A stretch of 64,000 bases of DNA from Clostridium yunnanense (GCF_016595795.1 NZ_JAENHN010000010.1:372001-436000); one strand, 5' to 3'. Shown: positions 36,672 to 46,071, counted from the stretch's first letter. Program-made: numbers and translations. The notes: a model not told the origin generated them from the letters alone.

Positions 36672-38609
36672 ATGGCGTTTGACAAACTATTTAGTCCAAT
36701 AAAAATTAGAGGGTTAGAGTTAAAGAATAGGGTTATGTTTCCGGCAATGGGAACGAAGATGGCAACAGAAGATAAATTTGTAACACAACAGATTATTGAT
36801 TACCATGTAGCAAGAGTAGTAGGTGGATGCGGACTTAATTTTTCCGAGGTTTGCTCAGTATATGCTCCTGCGGCGCCTAAGAAGTTTTTATCTATAGCTG
36901 GAGATGAGTATACTCCAGGCTTGAAGAAATTAACAGATGCAATACATATAGCTGGTGGTAAAGCTGGTGTTCAACTTTGGCTTGGTGGACTTGCTGTTGG
37001 TAGTGATCCAACTGCTATGATTATTATCCCTAGCCCAATGCCTGTACCAGGTACAGAGTATACTATACCAGGTGCAAGTCTTGAAACAATTAATGAGGCA
37101 GTGAAAGCTTTTGGAGATGCAGCTAAGCGTGCTGTTGAGGCAGGCTTTGATACTATAGAATTTCATGCAGGTCACAACTATGTTCCACATTCCTTCTTAA
37201 GTCCTTTCTTTAACAGAAGAGAAGATGAATACGGTGGTTCACTTGAGAACCGTGCAAGATTTTCAATTGAATGTATAAAAGCTATTCGTAGCAATATACC
37301 TGAAGATATGCCTCTATTTATGCGTGTTGTTGCTCAAGATGATTATTTAGAAGGTGGACTTACTATAGAAGATATTATAGAGTTCTGCAAGATGGCTAAA
37401 GAAGCTGGTGTTGATGTTATAGACGTATCCCGTGGAAATTTCTCAAGTGCAGCAATAAAATACGAAGTTCCACCAGTTGATCTACCAAGAGGCTTTAATG
37501 TAGAAAATGCTGCTAGGATAAGAAAAGAGACAGGCCTTATAACTGTTGCAGTGGGAAGAATAAATGATCCATCTCAAGCTGAAGGAATTCTTGAAAGTGA
37601 TAAAGCTGATATGGTGGTAATTGGACGTGCTCAGCTTGCAGATCCAGAATTCTGCAACAAGGCTAAGGAAGGAAAAGTTGATACAATTATTAAGTGTGTT
37701 GGCTGTAATCAAGGTTGCTATGATGGTTTCGTTTCTACAGAAATGCCATTTATAACTTGTATGAGAAATCCTGCTTTAGGTAGAGAAGCTGAATACACAA
37801 TGGTAAAGACTGATTCTCCAAAGAAGGTTTTAATAGCTGGTGGTGGAATTGCTGGTCTAGAAGCTGCGATGGTTTTAAAGAAAAGAGGTCATAATCCTAT
37901 AGTGTGTGAAGCTTCAGATGCTCTTGGAGGACAATTTGCGTTGGCAGGTGCTGCTCCAAGAAAAGAGGAAATGAGAGAAGCGGCAATATCTAGAGGAAAG
38001 CAAGTAGTAAATGAAGGTGTTGAAGTAAGACTTAATACACCAGTTACAATAGAGTTAATCGAAGAAATAAAGCCAGATGAAGTTATTATAGCTATAGGGT
38101 CATCACCAATGAGCTTAAATATTCCTGGGGCAAACCAACCTAATGTAACAAACTCTCATGATGTACTTTCAGGAAAGTCAGTTGTCTCTGGTAAGATAGT
38201 AGTTATAGGTGGAGGACTTGTAGGACTAGAAGTTGCAGAATACATTCATGGAAAAGTAGAAGATATTACAGTTGTAGAAATGCTTGATCAAGTTGCAAAA
38301 GATTTAGGTGAATTACGTAAAGTTTCTGTTATGGAAAACCTATATGTTGGAGGGGTAAAAACATTAACTAATGCAAAATGTATAGAGATAAAAGAAAAAG
38401 AAGTTATTATTGATAAAGACGGAAATACAGAAAGTATACCATGTGATTCTATTGTTGTGGCAATAGGAGCAAGGTCAAGAAACTTTGACGCCATAAGCAA
38501 GTATTGTGAAGAAAATGGAATACGATATCACGCAGTTGGAGATGCTGTTCGTGCTAGAAGAGCACTTAATGCAGTAGCTGAGGCAAGTGAAGTAGCAAGA
38601 GTAATATAA
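36672..38609 (+). CDS. NADH:flavin oxidoreductase, 2-enoate reductase-like (FMN/4Fe-4S/FAD)
   Basis: A 645-residue three-part enzyme. Residues 1-330 are an Old Yellow Enzyme-type barrel binding FMN (LKNRVMFPAMGT, FHAGHNYVPHSFLSP, NRREDEYGGSLENR). Then comes a 4Fe-4S site with Cys spacing C-x2-C-x3-C-x11-C (CVGCNQGC and the later ITC). The C-terminal half has two dinucleotide folds, IAGGGIAGLEAA for FAD and VIGGGLVGLEVAE for NADH. This is the layout of clostridial 2-enoate reductases, BaiCD and gut flavone reductases. Next to a rhamnoside region it could reduce a plant aglycone or cinnamate (inference). AAGGAGGAAA precedes the ATG. Confidence 0.9.
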   Translation: MAFDKLFSPIKIRGLELKNRVMFPAMGTKMATEDKFVTQQIIDYHVARVVGGCGLNFSEVCSVYAPAAPKKFLSIAGDEYTPGLKKLTDAIHIAGGKAGVQLWLGGLAVGSDPTAMIIIPSPMPVPGTEYTIPGASLETINEAVKAFGDAAKRAVEAGFDTIEFHAGHNYVPHSFLSPFFNRREDEYGGSLENRARFSIECIKAIRSNIPEDMPLFMRVVAQDDYLEGGLTIEDIIEFCKMAKEAGVDVIDVSRGNFSSAAIKYEVPPVDLPRGFNVENAARIRKETGLITVAVGRINDPSQAEGILESDKADMVVIGRAQLADPEFCNKAKEGKVDTIIKCVGCNQGCYDGFVSTEMPFITCMRNPALGREAEYTMVKTDSPKKVLIAGGGIAGLEAAMVLKKRGHNPIVCEASDALGGQFALAGAAPRKEEMREAAISRGKQVVNEGVEVRLNTPVTIELIEEIKPDEVIIAIGSSPMSLNIPGANQPNVTNSHDVLSGKSVVSGKIVVIGGGLVGLEVAEYIHGKVEDITVVEMLDQVAKDLGELRKVSVMENLYVGGVKTLTNAKCIEIKEKEVIIDKDGNTESIPCDSIVVAIGARSRNFDAISKYCEENGIRYHAVGDAVRARRALNAVAEASEVARVI

Positions 38610-38651
38610 TATTTCGTAAACTTAAAAAGTAAATAAGATCAAAACTTTATG

Positions 38652-38694
38652 ACGACTGGAATAATGCATTTTTTATATGTATTATTCCAGTCGT
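38652..38694. terminator. Hairpin after the enoate-reductase-like gene
   Basis: ACGACTGGAATAAT (38652-38665) and ATTATTCCAGTCGT (38681-38694) form a 14-bp perfect stem. The remaining gap up to the next gene holds a family-2 repeat (38716-38812) and an AT-rich leader. Confidence 0.8.
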
Positions 38695-38715
38695 TAATTA
38701 TATTGGCATATATAA

Positions 38716-38812
38716 AGATGAACTACTTAAATAAGAAATCTATTTTCAAAACTCTTCTGGGTTCTGAGAGGAGAATTTGGAAATATAAATTCAATTATGA
38801 AGTGGTTCATCT
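38716..38812 (-). repeat. Family-2 palindromic repeat, copy 2
   Basis: 97 bp with terminal inverted repeats AGATGAACTACTT and AAGTGGTTCATCT. Read on the minus strand it matches the copy at 56039 over its full length, including the central CTCCTCTCAGAACCCAGAAG hairpin and AAATAGATTTC. Confidence 0.8.
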
Positions 38813-38927
38813 ATAAATAATTCTTTATATAATACTAAAATAATTAGTTTTATTTTTAATAAATATATATAATGTTAATATTGAAATTAGAAAAGCTTAT
38901 TTATATATGAGGCAGGTGACAAAAGAT

Positions 38928-40418
38928 TTGAATCGAAGACATCGAGATGTTTTAAATATAATTTTAAATACAGATGAATACATAACCGGAAACGAATTAG
39001 CTAGACTTTGTAATGTTACCATTCGCACAATAAGAAAAGATATTAAAGAAATCAATGATTTACTGAAAGAATATGATGTAAAAGTTGAAGCTAGTATAAA
39101 AAAGGGGTACTCCCTTAGTAAAGCTAATAAAGATATTGTGAAGAAAAATAATATTATTAGAAAGGTTTTGGATTATGAATACATAATTGAAACCCCAAGC
39201 TTGCCTATAGACAGACAAATGTACATACTACTAAAATTGACTATTAAAAAGATTATCACTATTGAAGAACTAGTAGAAGCCTTAAGTGTGTCTGAAGCTA
39301 CTGTAAATAATGACATTAAGTTTGTGAATAAGTGGCTAAAGCGAAATTTAAAATTAGGGATAAGCTATTCCTTAAGTGAAGGAATTACACTTAATGCAAC
39401 AGAAAAAGAAAAAAGAAATATTATAAGTTGTGTCTTAGCAAAAAGGATTAATGTAAGTACTGTGTCAAAGTATTGGAGTTATTTGTTTGAAGAAAATGAT
39501 GCTGTCACAGCAGTGAAAGATATTTACTACATAGTAAGCTCTGAAAGCAGAAAACATAATTATTATCTATCTGGGCATAGCTATCAACTTTTCTGTTATG
39601 AAATATTGGTTGCAATTAAGCGGAATAGATTAGGATTCAAGTTAAATGAGCTTGATGAAATAAGCTATGAGTTAATGGAAGTAGTATCTGCAATAGGAGA
39701 AAAAGTGGAAGAACAGCTAGCAGTAAAATTATCAAAGGCAGAATGGCTTAATTTGCAGGAATATTTTATGTCAAAACAATTTCTTAATGGAACGAAATTT
39801 AAGGATAGTGAAATAGAAGTTGCTGTTCCAATTGTAGATGACTACTTGCTAGTTTTATATGAAAAATTCAAGATAGACTTAAGCAATAATCTAGATAATA
39901 AATATAAGCTGATTTTATATGTTGCACCAATGATAAATCGCTTAAAATACAAACACTGCATATCAAATAAAATAAACGAAAAGCTTGCTAAAACTCATAA
40001 GGCAGAATATAAGCTGGCTAATGAAATAGCACCAATTATTAAGAAAAAGTTGAACTTAGATGTAACTCTTACTGACTTATCATATATAACTCTTCATTTA
40101 GTATCTATGTGTGGTATGTGGAAGTATAAACTAAATACAATAATTGTTTGCGATTATGATGAATCCATATTAAATCTTATTAAGGATAAAATTCAAAATA
40201 TCTTTGGAGAAAGAGTACAGATTTGTGGATTCTACGGTTATCAAGATTTTATGTATGAAGATGAGGAAAATCTAAAAAGTGTGGATCTAATAATAACAAC
40301 TTCGACCATAGCTGATATTACGAGTATTCCTTTCATTAGAATAAAACCTGAGATAGAGCAAAATGATATAGATATGATAGCAGAATATGTTAACAGTTAT
40401 GACAATAGGCGCGGTTAA
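38928..40418 (+). CDS. BglG/MtlR-type transcriptional regulator with PRD and EIIB-like domain
   Basis: About 496 residues. N-terminal HTH (ITGNELARLCNVTIRTIRKD), a second HTH near residue 100 (LVEALSVSEATVNNDIKFVN), one or two PRD-type helical domains in the middle (around ISYELMEVVSAIGEKVEEQL and LTDLSYITLHLVSM), and a C-terminal PTS EIIB-like domain starting IIVCDYDESI, where the usual phospho-Cys position holds Cys. Such regulators respond to PTS phosphorylation. I prefer the TTG at 38928, which follows CAGGTGA by eight bases; the in-frame ATG at 38907 lacks a ribosome site. No PTS genes are adjacent; it may control the sugar-oxidoreductase operon downstream (inference). Confidence 0.8.
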   Translation: MNRRHRDVLNIILNTDEYITGNELARLCNVTIRTIRKDIKEINDLLKEYDVKVEASIKKGYSLSKANKDIVKKNNIIRKVLDYEYIIETPSLPIDRQMYILLKLTIKKIITIEELVEALSVSEATVNNDIKFVNKWLKRNLKLGISYSLSEGITLNATEKEKRNIISCVLAKRINVSTVSKYWSYLFEENDAVTAVKDIYYIVSSESRKHNYYLSGHSYQLFCYEILVAIKRNRLGFKLNELDEISYELMEVVSAIGEKVEEQLAVKLSKAEWLNLQEYFMSKQFLNGTKFKDSEIEVAVPIVDDYLLVLYEKFKIDLSNNLDNKYKLILYVAPMINRLKYKHCISNKINEKLAKTHKAEYKLANEIAPIIKKKLNLDVTLTDLSYITLHLVSMCGMWKYKLNTIIVCDYDESILNLIKDKIQNIFGERVQICGFYGYQDFMYEDEENLKSVDLIITTSTIADITSIPFIRIKPEIEQNDIDMIAEYVNSYDNRRG

Positions 40419-40452
40419 AGTATTTCACCATTTTAGGTGAAATACTTTAGTT
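40417..40452 (+). terminator. Terminator after the PRD regulator gene
   Basis: AAAGTATTTCACC and GGTGAAATACTTT form a perfect 13-bp stem with a six-base loop. Confidence 0.85.
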
Positions 40453-40617
40453 TGTAAAAGGGTTAGTATAGTTATTATAATAAAGCTATAGAGAGATGTA
40501 CCACTTAAATATGAAAATATAAAACTTCTTATAAAGTATTTCGTCCATAAGAATATTAATATGAAAAAGTTCAGTTTAAGAAATATATAGAGTAAAGATT
40601 ATATTAAGGAGGCCATT

Positions 40618-41634
40618 ATGCTTACAATTGGTTATATTGGAAATGGTAAGAGTACTAACAGATATCATCTTCCATTTGTTTTGCAAAGAGAAAATATAAA
40701 GGTAAAAACAATCTATCAAAGAAATCCTAAAAATGAAAAGTGGGACAGAATTGAGGGAGTTAACTATACTTCTAATTTAGATGAATTGTTGAATGACGAA
40801 GAGATACAAATGATTGTAATCTGTACAATGCATAATAGCCATTATGACTATGCAAAAATGGTATTAGAACATAACAAGCATTGTTTGGTTGAAAAACCAT
40901 TTATGGAAACATCAGAAGAAGCTAAAGAAATCTTTGCTTTGGCAAAAGAAAAAGGATTGCTTGTGCAGGCTTATCAAAACAGACGATTTGATAGTGACTT
41001 TTTAACTGTTCAAAAGGTTATAGAAGAAGGAAAACTAGGCGAATTATTAGAATTAGAAATGCATTTTGATTATTATAGACCAGAGGTACCTGAAGCTGTT
41101 AATGAATTTAAGCCTTCCGCATCATATCTATACGGTCATGGTTGTCATACTTTGGATCAAGTTATTAGTTATTTTGGCAAACCAGATGATATTCATTATG
41201 ATGTAAGACAATTACTTGGTTCAGGCAGGATGAATGACTATTTTGATTTGGACTTATATTATGGAGCATTAAAGGTATCGGTGAAATCCAGTTTCTTTAG
41301 AGTGAAGGAAAGACCAAGCTTTGTTGTGTATGGGAAAAAAGGTTGCTTTGTAAAACAAACAAAGGATCGCCAGGAAGAACATTTAAAAATGTTTTATATG
41401 CCTGAAAATGAGGATTTTGGTGTAGATACCTTTAACCATTATGGTGTACTTACATATGCTGATGACAAGGGTGATATACACGAGGAAAAAGTAAAATCAG
41501 TAAATGGTGATTATGGTAGAGTATATGATGATTTGTATGAAGCAGTTATAAATGGAAAAGCTAAAACTATTACTGATGAACAGACTTTATTACAAATGGA
41601 GATATTAGAAACTGGAGTAAAGGATTTAAGGTGA
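40618..41634 (+). CDS. Gfo/Idh/MocA-family oxidoreductase (1)
   Basis: A 338-residue NAD(P)-dependent sugar-type dehydrogenase. Rossmann start IGYIGNGKSTNRYHLPF, the family motif VEKPFMETSEEA near residue 95, and a C-terminal substrate domain with LYGHGCHTLDQVISYFGKP, whose His residues are typical of this family. AAGGAGG precedes the ATG. It is five bases ahead of the RpiA-like gene and in the same operon. Substrate unknown; a sugar, inositol or biliverdin-type oxidation is possible for the family. Confidence 0.9.
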   Translation: MLTIGYIGNGKSTNRYHLPFVLQRENIKVKTIYQRNPKNEKWDRIEGVNYTSNLDELLNDEEIQMIVICTMHNSHYDYAKMVLEHNKHCLVEKPFMETSEEAKEIFALAKEKGLLVQAYQNRRFDSDFLTVQKVIEEGKLGELLELEMHFDYYRPEVPEAVNEFKPSASYLYGHGCHTLDQVISYFGKPDDIHYDVRQLLGSGRMNDYFDLDLYYGALKVSVKSSFFRVKERPSFVVYGKKGCFVKQTKDRQEEHLKMFYMPENEDFGVDTFNHYGVLTYADDKGDIHEEKVKSVNGDYGRVYDDLYEAVINGKAKTITDEQTLLQMEILETGVKDLR

Positions 41635-41639
41635 AGACT

Positions 41640-42329
41640 ATGAACGAAGAAGAGTTAAGAAAATTATGTGCTGAGAAAGCATTGGAATATATAAAAGATG
41701 GTAGTGTAATTGGACTCGGAGCAGGAAGAAATATCAGTTGCTTAATTGAGCTATTAAGTAAAACTATAGAGAAAAATAATCTTAAAGTTAGGGTAGTGAC
41801 ACCATCTGATAATACAAAAAATAGTTGCATCAAAAATGGCATCGAAGTACTTCCAATATGTTTTGTAGAAGAAGTAGATGTTGCCTTTGATGGTTGTGGA
41901 GAAGTCGATGAAAACTTTTATGCTTCCAAAGGTGGTGGAGGTGTTTTCACAAAGGAAAAACTAATTGCCTCAATGGCAAAGGATTATATTCTACTTATAG
42001 ATGAACAAAAGTATAAAAAACAATTAAGTGTAATATATCCGATTTCCTTAGAAGTGGTTAAGGATTCCTTAGCTTATGTAAGTAAAATGGTTAGAAACTT
42101 AGGTGGCGAGCCTATAGTTAGAACTAGTAATAATAAGGATGGGTACTTAGTAACAGATGATAACAACTTTATATTAGATATAAAGTTCAATGTAGTAGAA
42201 GATTTTAAAAAGTTAAATGATGACTTAAATGATATTGTAGGTGTAGTTGGAACTTCACTATTTATCAGAGAAGTCACTAAGTTAATGATGGCAACAGAAG
42301 ATGGAGTGAAAGTTATTTCGAAGAATTAA
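41640..42329 (+). CDS. Divergent ribose-5-phosphate isomerase A-like protein
   Basis: A 229-residue RpiA-fold protein. The phosphate loop reads IGLGAGRNI (usual GLGTGST). The active-site segment reads D84-G-C-G87-E-V-D90 where RpiA has D-G-A-D-E, so the second catalytic Asp is Gly. KGGGGVFTKEK keeps the catalytic Lys97 and Glu106. This pattern suggests an isomerase of a related sugar phosphate rather than housekeeping RpiA. ATG 41640 follows AAGGTG by seven bases; a GTG at 41631 overlapping the previous stop is the alternative. It lies between two Gfo/Idh genes. Confidence 0.85.
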   Translation: MNEEELRKLCAEKALEYIKDGSVIGLGAGRNISCLIELLSKTIEKNNLKVRVVTPSDNTKNSCIKNGIEVLPICFVEEVDVAFDGCGEVDENFYASKGGGGVFTKEKLIASMAKDYILLIDEQKYKKQLSVIYPISLEVVKDSLAYVSKMVRNLGGEPIVRTSNNKDGYLVTDDNNFILDIKFNVVEDFKKLNDDLNDIVGVVGTSLFIREVTKLMMATEDGVKVISKN

Positions 42330-42379
42330 TATTATTAAATAAATTTGATTTGTTTTTCGTAAGATGAGGAGGAAGTAAT

Positions 42380-43375
42380 ATGAGATTAGGTATTGTTGGA
42401 TCAGGAATGATAGTAAAAGACTTATTGTCAACAAGTTCAAATTTAAAGGACATAGAGTTTGTAGCTATATGTGGAACTGAAAGAAGTAGAGAGACTATGA
42501 ATCAATTGAAAGATCAATATGGTATACAGGAGCTTTTCTACGACTATGATGAATTATTAAATGTGGATCTAGATGCAATCTATATTGCATTACCTAATAA
42601 TCTACATTTTGAATTTGCTAAAAGAGCATTAGAAGCAAATAAGAATATTATCGTTGAAAAACCATTTACATCAACCTATAAGCAGGCATTGGTTTTAAGT
42701 AAGCTAGCTAGACAAAAGCAATTATTTATCTTTGAAGCTATTACTAATCAATATCTTCCTAATTATAAAAAGATTAAAGAGTTACTGCCAACCTTAGGTG
42801 AAATTAAGATTGTTCAATGTAACTATTCTCAATATTCTAGTAGGTATGATAGTTTTAAAGAAGGAAAGATATTACCTGCTTTTAACCCACAGTTTTCTGG
42901 TGGAGCCTTAATGGATTTAAATATATATAATATCCATTATGCAGTAGGGTTATTTGGAAAACCAGAAGGCATTGAGTACTATCCAAACATTGAACGAGGA
43001 ATAGATACCTCAGGCATTTTGATATTAGACTACGGAAAGTTTAAATGTGTTTGTGTTGGAGCAAAAGACTGTAAAGCACCTATTGCAAATAATATTCAAG
43101 GTGATAAGGGATGCATATATCAAGATACTCCAGCTAATGTTTGTGAGAGGTTTGAAGTATTAATGAATGACGGATCTAGTTCAAAAATAAACGAAAATAA
43201 CTATGAACACAGAATGGTCAATGAGTTTATTGAATTTGCTAGGATAATTAAAAATAATGATTTAGAAAGCTGCTATAAAATGTTAGATCATAGCTTGATA
43301 GTTGCCGAAGTACAGACCATCGCAAGAAATAAAGGTGAAATTATTTTTCCAGATGATGCTTATGAAGAAATTTAA
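42380..43375 (+). CDS. Gfo/Idh/MocA-family oxidoreductase (2)
   Basis: A 331-residue NAD(P)-dependent oxidoreductase. Rossmann start LGIVGSGMIVKDLL, motif IVEKPFTSTYKQA near residue 95 and a substrate domain with PQFSGGALMDLNIYNIHYAV, close to the trans-dihydrodiol dehydrogenase/YvaA-like branch. GAGGAGGAAG precedes the ATG. It ends the three-gene operon begun at 40618. The pairing of two such enzymes with an isomerase suggests oxidation, isomerisation and re-reduction of a sugar (inference). Confidence 0.9.
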   Translation: MRLGIVGSGMIVKDLLSTSSNLKDIEFVAICGTERSRETMNQLKDQYGIQELFYDYDELLNVDLDAIYIALPNNLHFEFAKRALEANKNIIVEKPFTSTYKQALVLSKLARQKQLFIFEAITNQYLPNYKKIKELLPTLGEIKIVQCNYSQYSSRYDSFKEGKILPAFNPQFSGGALMDLNIYNIHYAVGLFGKPEGIEYYPNIERGIDTSGILILDYGKFKCVCVGAKDCKAPIANNIQGDKGCIYQDTPANVCERFEVLMNDGSSSKINENNYEHRMVNEFIEFARIIKNNDLESCYKMLDHSLIVAEVQTIARNKGEIIFPDDAYEEI

Positions 43376-43413
43376 CTAATAATTTAATAAATAGCTATGT
43401 TAAAGTACTGTGC

Positions 43414-43495
43414 TGAAATTAAGTGGGTATGGGTATGATGTATTAATTCTAATAACTCGCTTATATAGCATCTCCTGCATAACCACTTAATTTCA
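43414..43495. repeat. Imperfect palindrome, possible family-3 element or terminator
   Basis: TGAAATTAAGTGGGTATG at the left is matched in reverse by GCATAACCACTTAATTTCA at the right. Ends resemble those of the palindrome at 12752. It lies just after the second Gfo/Idh gene and could act as its terminator. Confidence 0.5.
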
Positions 43496-43587
43496 ATAAT
43501 ATTTTTACATAGACTAATAGATAAAGCACATAATATGACATATTGATGTCAAGTTATGTGCTTTATAATTTTACTGGGGGTGATTTT

Positions 43588-44493
43588 ATGCAGATCAGTA
43601 GGTTGTTTCAAATTATATATATACTGCTGGAGAAGAGGTCTATAACAGCAGGTGAATTAGCTGAAAAGTTTGAAGTGTCTGTGAGAACTATATATAGAGA
43701 TATTGATGCTTTGTGTCAAGCTGGAATTCCTATATACGCAAGTCAAGGCAAGGGGGGAGGAATCTCACTTATAGATAAGTTTGTGCTTGATAAGTCTCTG
43801 TTTTCTGAAAGAGAGCAAGACAAAATCTTGTTAGCTTTACAAAGTTTATCTGCGCTTCAATACCCTGAGCTTGATGAGGTATTATCAAAATTGAGCGGTA
43901 TTTTTAAGAAAAGTAATGTAAGCTGGATTGAAGTTGATTTTTCAGACTGGGGAAGTGAAAAAAATCAAAACGAGGCTTTCAGGCTACTTAAAGATGCAAT
44001 ACTTGAGCAGCTGATAATTACTTTTTCCTATTTTAATGCAAATGGTGAGAAAAGCAACCGTAAGATAGAGCCTTTCAAGCTGCTCTTTAAACATAAAGAT
44101 TGGTATATGCAAGGATATTGTTTAGAAAAAGAGGCATTAAGAACTTTTAAGATAAATCGTATCACTAATATTCACATAACTGAAGAACAGTGCGTGCATC
44201 AAGTTTCAAAAGACTATATAACCAACTCGGTAGCTGAAGTAGATAAGGAAAGGATTAATCTGGTCTTAAAAATATCAAAAGAGGGTGCGTACCGTGTATA
44301 TGATGATTTTGACGAGGAAAATATAACTAAACATGAGGACGGTTCTTATACTGTGAAGGTTTCTATGCCTAATGGAGAATGGATTTATAATTATCTATTA
44401 TCTTTTGGTACAGTGCTTGAGGTGATAGAACCTGAAAGTATTCGTGAGGAGATTGCGCTGCGACTAAATCATATGGTAAATAAATATAACTAA
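43588..44493 (+). CDS. YafY-type HTH/WYL-domain transcriptional regulator
   Basis: A 301-residue regulator. N-terminal HTH: ITAGELAEKFEVSVRTIYRD at about residues 18-40, linker GKGGGISLIDKFVLDKSLFS, and a WYL ligand-binding domain (KDWYMQGYC near 175) plus the WCX extension at the end. ATG 43588 follows TGGGGGTGA; the in-frame ATGs upstream have no ribosome site. It has no obvious partner: the next gene is a truncated Rhs. WYL domains bind nucleotide-like ligands in some families, but the ligand here is unknown. Confidence 0.88.
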   Translation: MQISRLFQIIYILLEKRSITAGELAEKFEVSVRTIYRDIDALCQAGIPIYASQGKGGGISLIDKFVLDKSLFSEREQDKILLALQSLSALQYPELDEVLSKLSGIFKKSNVSWIEVDFSDWGSEKNQNEAFRLLKDAILEQLIITFSYFNANGEKSNRKIEPFKLLFKHKDWYMQGYCLEKEALRTFKINRITNIHITEEQCVHQVSKDYITNSVAEVDKERINLVLKISKEGAYRVYDDFDEENITKHEDGSYTVKVSMPNGEWIYNYLLSFGTVLEVIEPESIREEIALRLNHMVNKYN

Positions 44494-44591
44494 AGAGTTC
44501 CTGTGTCGAAACTTAATTTATACTTGTTTGAAAATCCCGGCTTCTGGGGATTTTCAGGCATGTATAAATTGATAGTTGAGCTAGGAACTCT
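44494..44591. repeat. 98-bp nested palindrome directly after the WYL gene
   Basis: Outer arms AGAGTTCCT/AGGAACTCT, middle arms AATTTATAC/GTATAAATT and inner arms TGAAAATCCC/GGGGATTTTCA are nested around GGCTTCT. It begins right after the TAA stop and ends five bases before a family-2 repeat. It could be a terminator or a mobile palindromic element. Confidence 0.65.
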
Positions 44592-44595
44592 ATAT

Positions 44596-44669
44596 AGATG
44601 AACCACTTCGTAATGAAATTTATTATTTTTAAATTCTCTCACTAGAAGCCGTGAGAGTTTTAAAAATAG
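44596..44669 (+). repeat. Family-2 palindromic repeat, copy 3, truncated on the right
   Basis: AGATGAACCACTTCGTAATG, hairpin CTCTCAC-TAGAAGCC-GTGAGAG and TTTTAAAAATAG match copy 1, but the sequence changes abruptly into Rhs coding DNA at about 44670. The right terminal repeat is missing. Confidence 0.75.
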
Positions 44670-44670
44670 T

Positions 44671-46053
44671 GTGTATAAGTATGAAGGTAGTAATAACGAA
44701 AGTACTGCGTATTTTAACGGTGCTGTTGTGTCTGGTGATTATGCCAGTACAATAAGTTATGGTGGAGAGCAAAATCTTCATGATGAAGTAGGTACACACT
44801 CACCTGTTCAGTTAACAGGTACAAACAGTGCAGCAGAGAAATTTAATTCTACACAATCTTTTAATAAAGTGAGTGTAAACTGCCCAAGCTGGAGTAATAG
44901 TATAGGAAATCTAACACTAAGTTTGTATAAGTGGAACACAGATTATAATACCACTATTGCATCGACGCCAATAGCAAGTAAGCAATTTGTGAACTACATT
45001 GATAATCAATGGCTAGAAATTACTTTTTCAACTCAGAGCACTGGAGATTATCTATGGGTACTTAACAATCCAACTGAGAGTGTGGGAGTTTATAAATTTG
45101 AAGGAAGCACCAATAGCAATACAGCATATATGAACGGTTCTGCTGTTTCAGGGGATTTTGCCAGTAAGATAAGTTATAAGACAAGTGAATATTTCTACAT
45201 AAGAAATGCTCAAGGTGATATAATAGGACTAGTAGATGAGAATGGAACTCAGGTTGTATCATATACCTATGATACTTGGGGAAAGCTTATATCTATTGAT
45301 GGAAGCCTCAAGGATAGTGTAGGAGTTAAAAATCCTTATAGATATAGAGGGTATAGGTATGATACCGAGACTGGATTGTACTATTTACAAAGTAGGTACT
45401 ATAACCCTGATTGGGGCAGGTTTATTAATGCGGATGCAGAGGTCGGAAAAGTAGGAACATTAATATCACATAATATGTTTGCGTACTGTTTAAATAATCC
45501 AGTCAACATGTCAGATCCATTAGGGCATATGCCAACATGGGCAAAATGGGCTATTGGAGCTGCCGTTGTTGTAGCAATAATAGCTGTAGTAGTTCTGGCG
45601 CCAGAGGTAGTTGTAGTTGCTGCAGAATTAGCTAGTGATGTTGGAGCTGAATTAGCTGCAGGAGTAGTAGCAGTCGGAACTGAAATTGAAGAAGCCTCAC
45701 CACGAATTGAAGAGGCCACGAGTAAGTTAAAGGAAGTTGCTTCAAAAGCAGAAAATTATATATTAAAAGAGTCTCAATATAATGATCATATTATTGCGAG
45801 GCATGGTGCGACATCTACCCAATATTTGAGTAAAAGTAAATTTGCTTCTAATTTTGATGTGAAAAAGGGTATAGATGTTGCCTTAAAAAGTGCAAAATCA
45901 TTAATTAGGCCAAATACCAATGGAAGAAGCGGTTATATAGTTGAACACACATTTGACAATATAATTGGATATAACAATAAGGGAAGAGGGGTATATACCA
46001 TGAAAGCGGTAATTGATGAGGTAGGAAAGATAGTAACTGTTTTCCCAAAATAA
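44671..46053 (+). pseudogene. 5'-truncated Rhs-family gene with intact toxin-like C-terminus
   Basis: The open frame has no real start or ribosome site and runs out of a family-2 repeat. The first 180 residues hold two copies of a motif (YKYEGSNNESTAYFNG and YKFEGSTNSNTAYMNG), showing that a longer protein was cut within a repeat unit. Then comes the Rhs core (RYRGYRYDTETGLYYLQSRY), a hydrophobic segment after DPLGHMP, and a C-terminal domain of about 95 residues with YNDHIIARHGATS and a GKIVTVFP end. The His and terminal pattern suggest a BECR-fold RNase toxin (inference). The next gene is probably its immunity partner. Full-length toxins would need a signal and the rest of the shell, missing here. 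Confidence 0.8.
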
Positions 46054-46071
46054 ATTCTATGGAGGAGAAAT

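Noticed and set aside
38716-38812. Riboswitch reading of the family-2 hairpin
   Set aside because: Copies lie in both orientations and upstream of unrelated genes, with terminal inverted repeats, which fits a dispersed element better.
41640-42329. Housekeeping rpiA
   Set aside because: The active-site D-G-A-D-E motif is changed and the gene sits in a sugar-oxidoreductase operon.
45399-45719. Minus-strand Ala/Thr-rich frame inside the Rhs region
   Set aside because: Shadow of the Val/Ala-rich hydrophobic segment of the Rhs frame.
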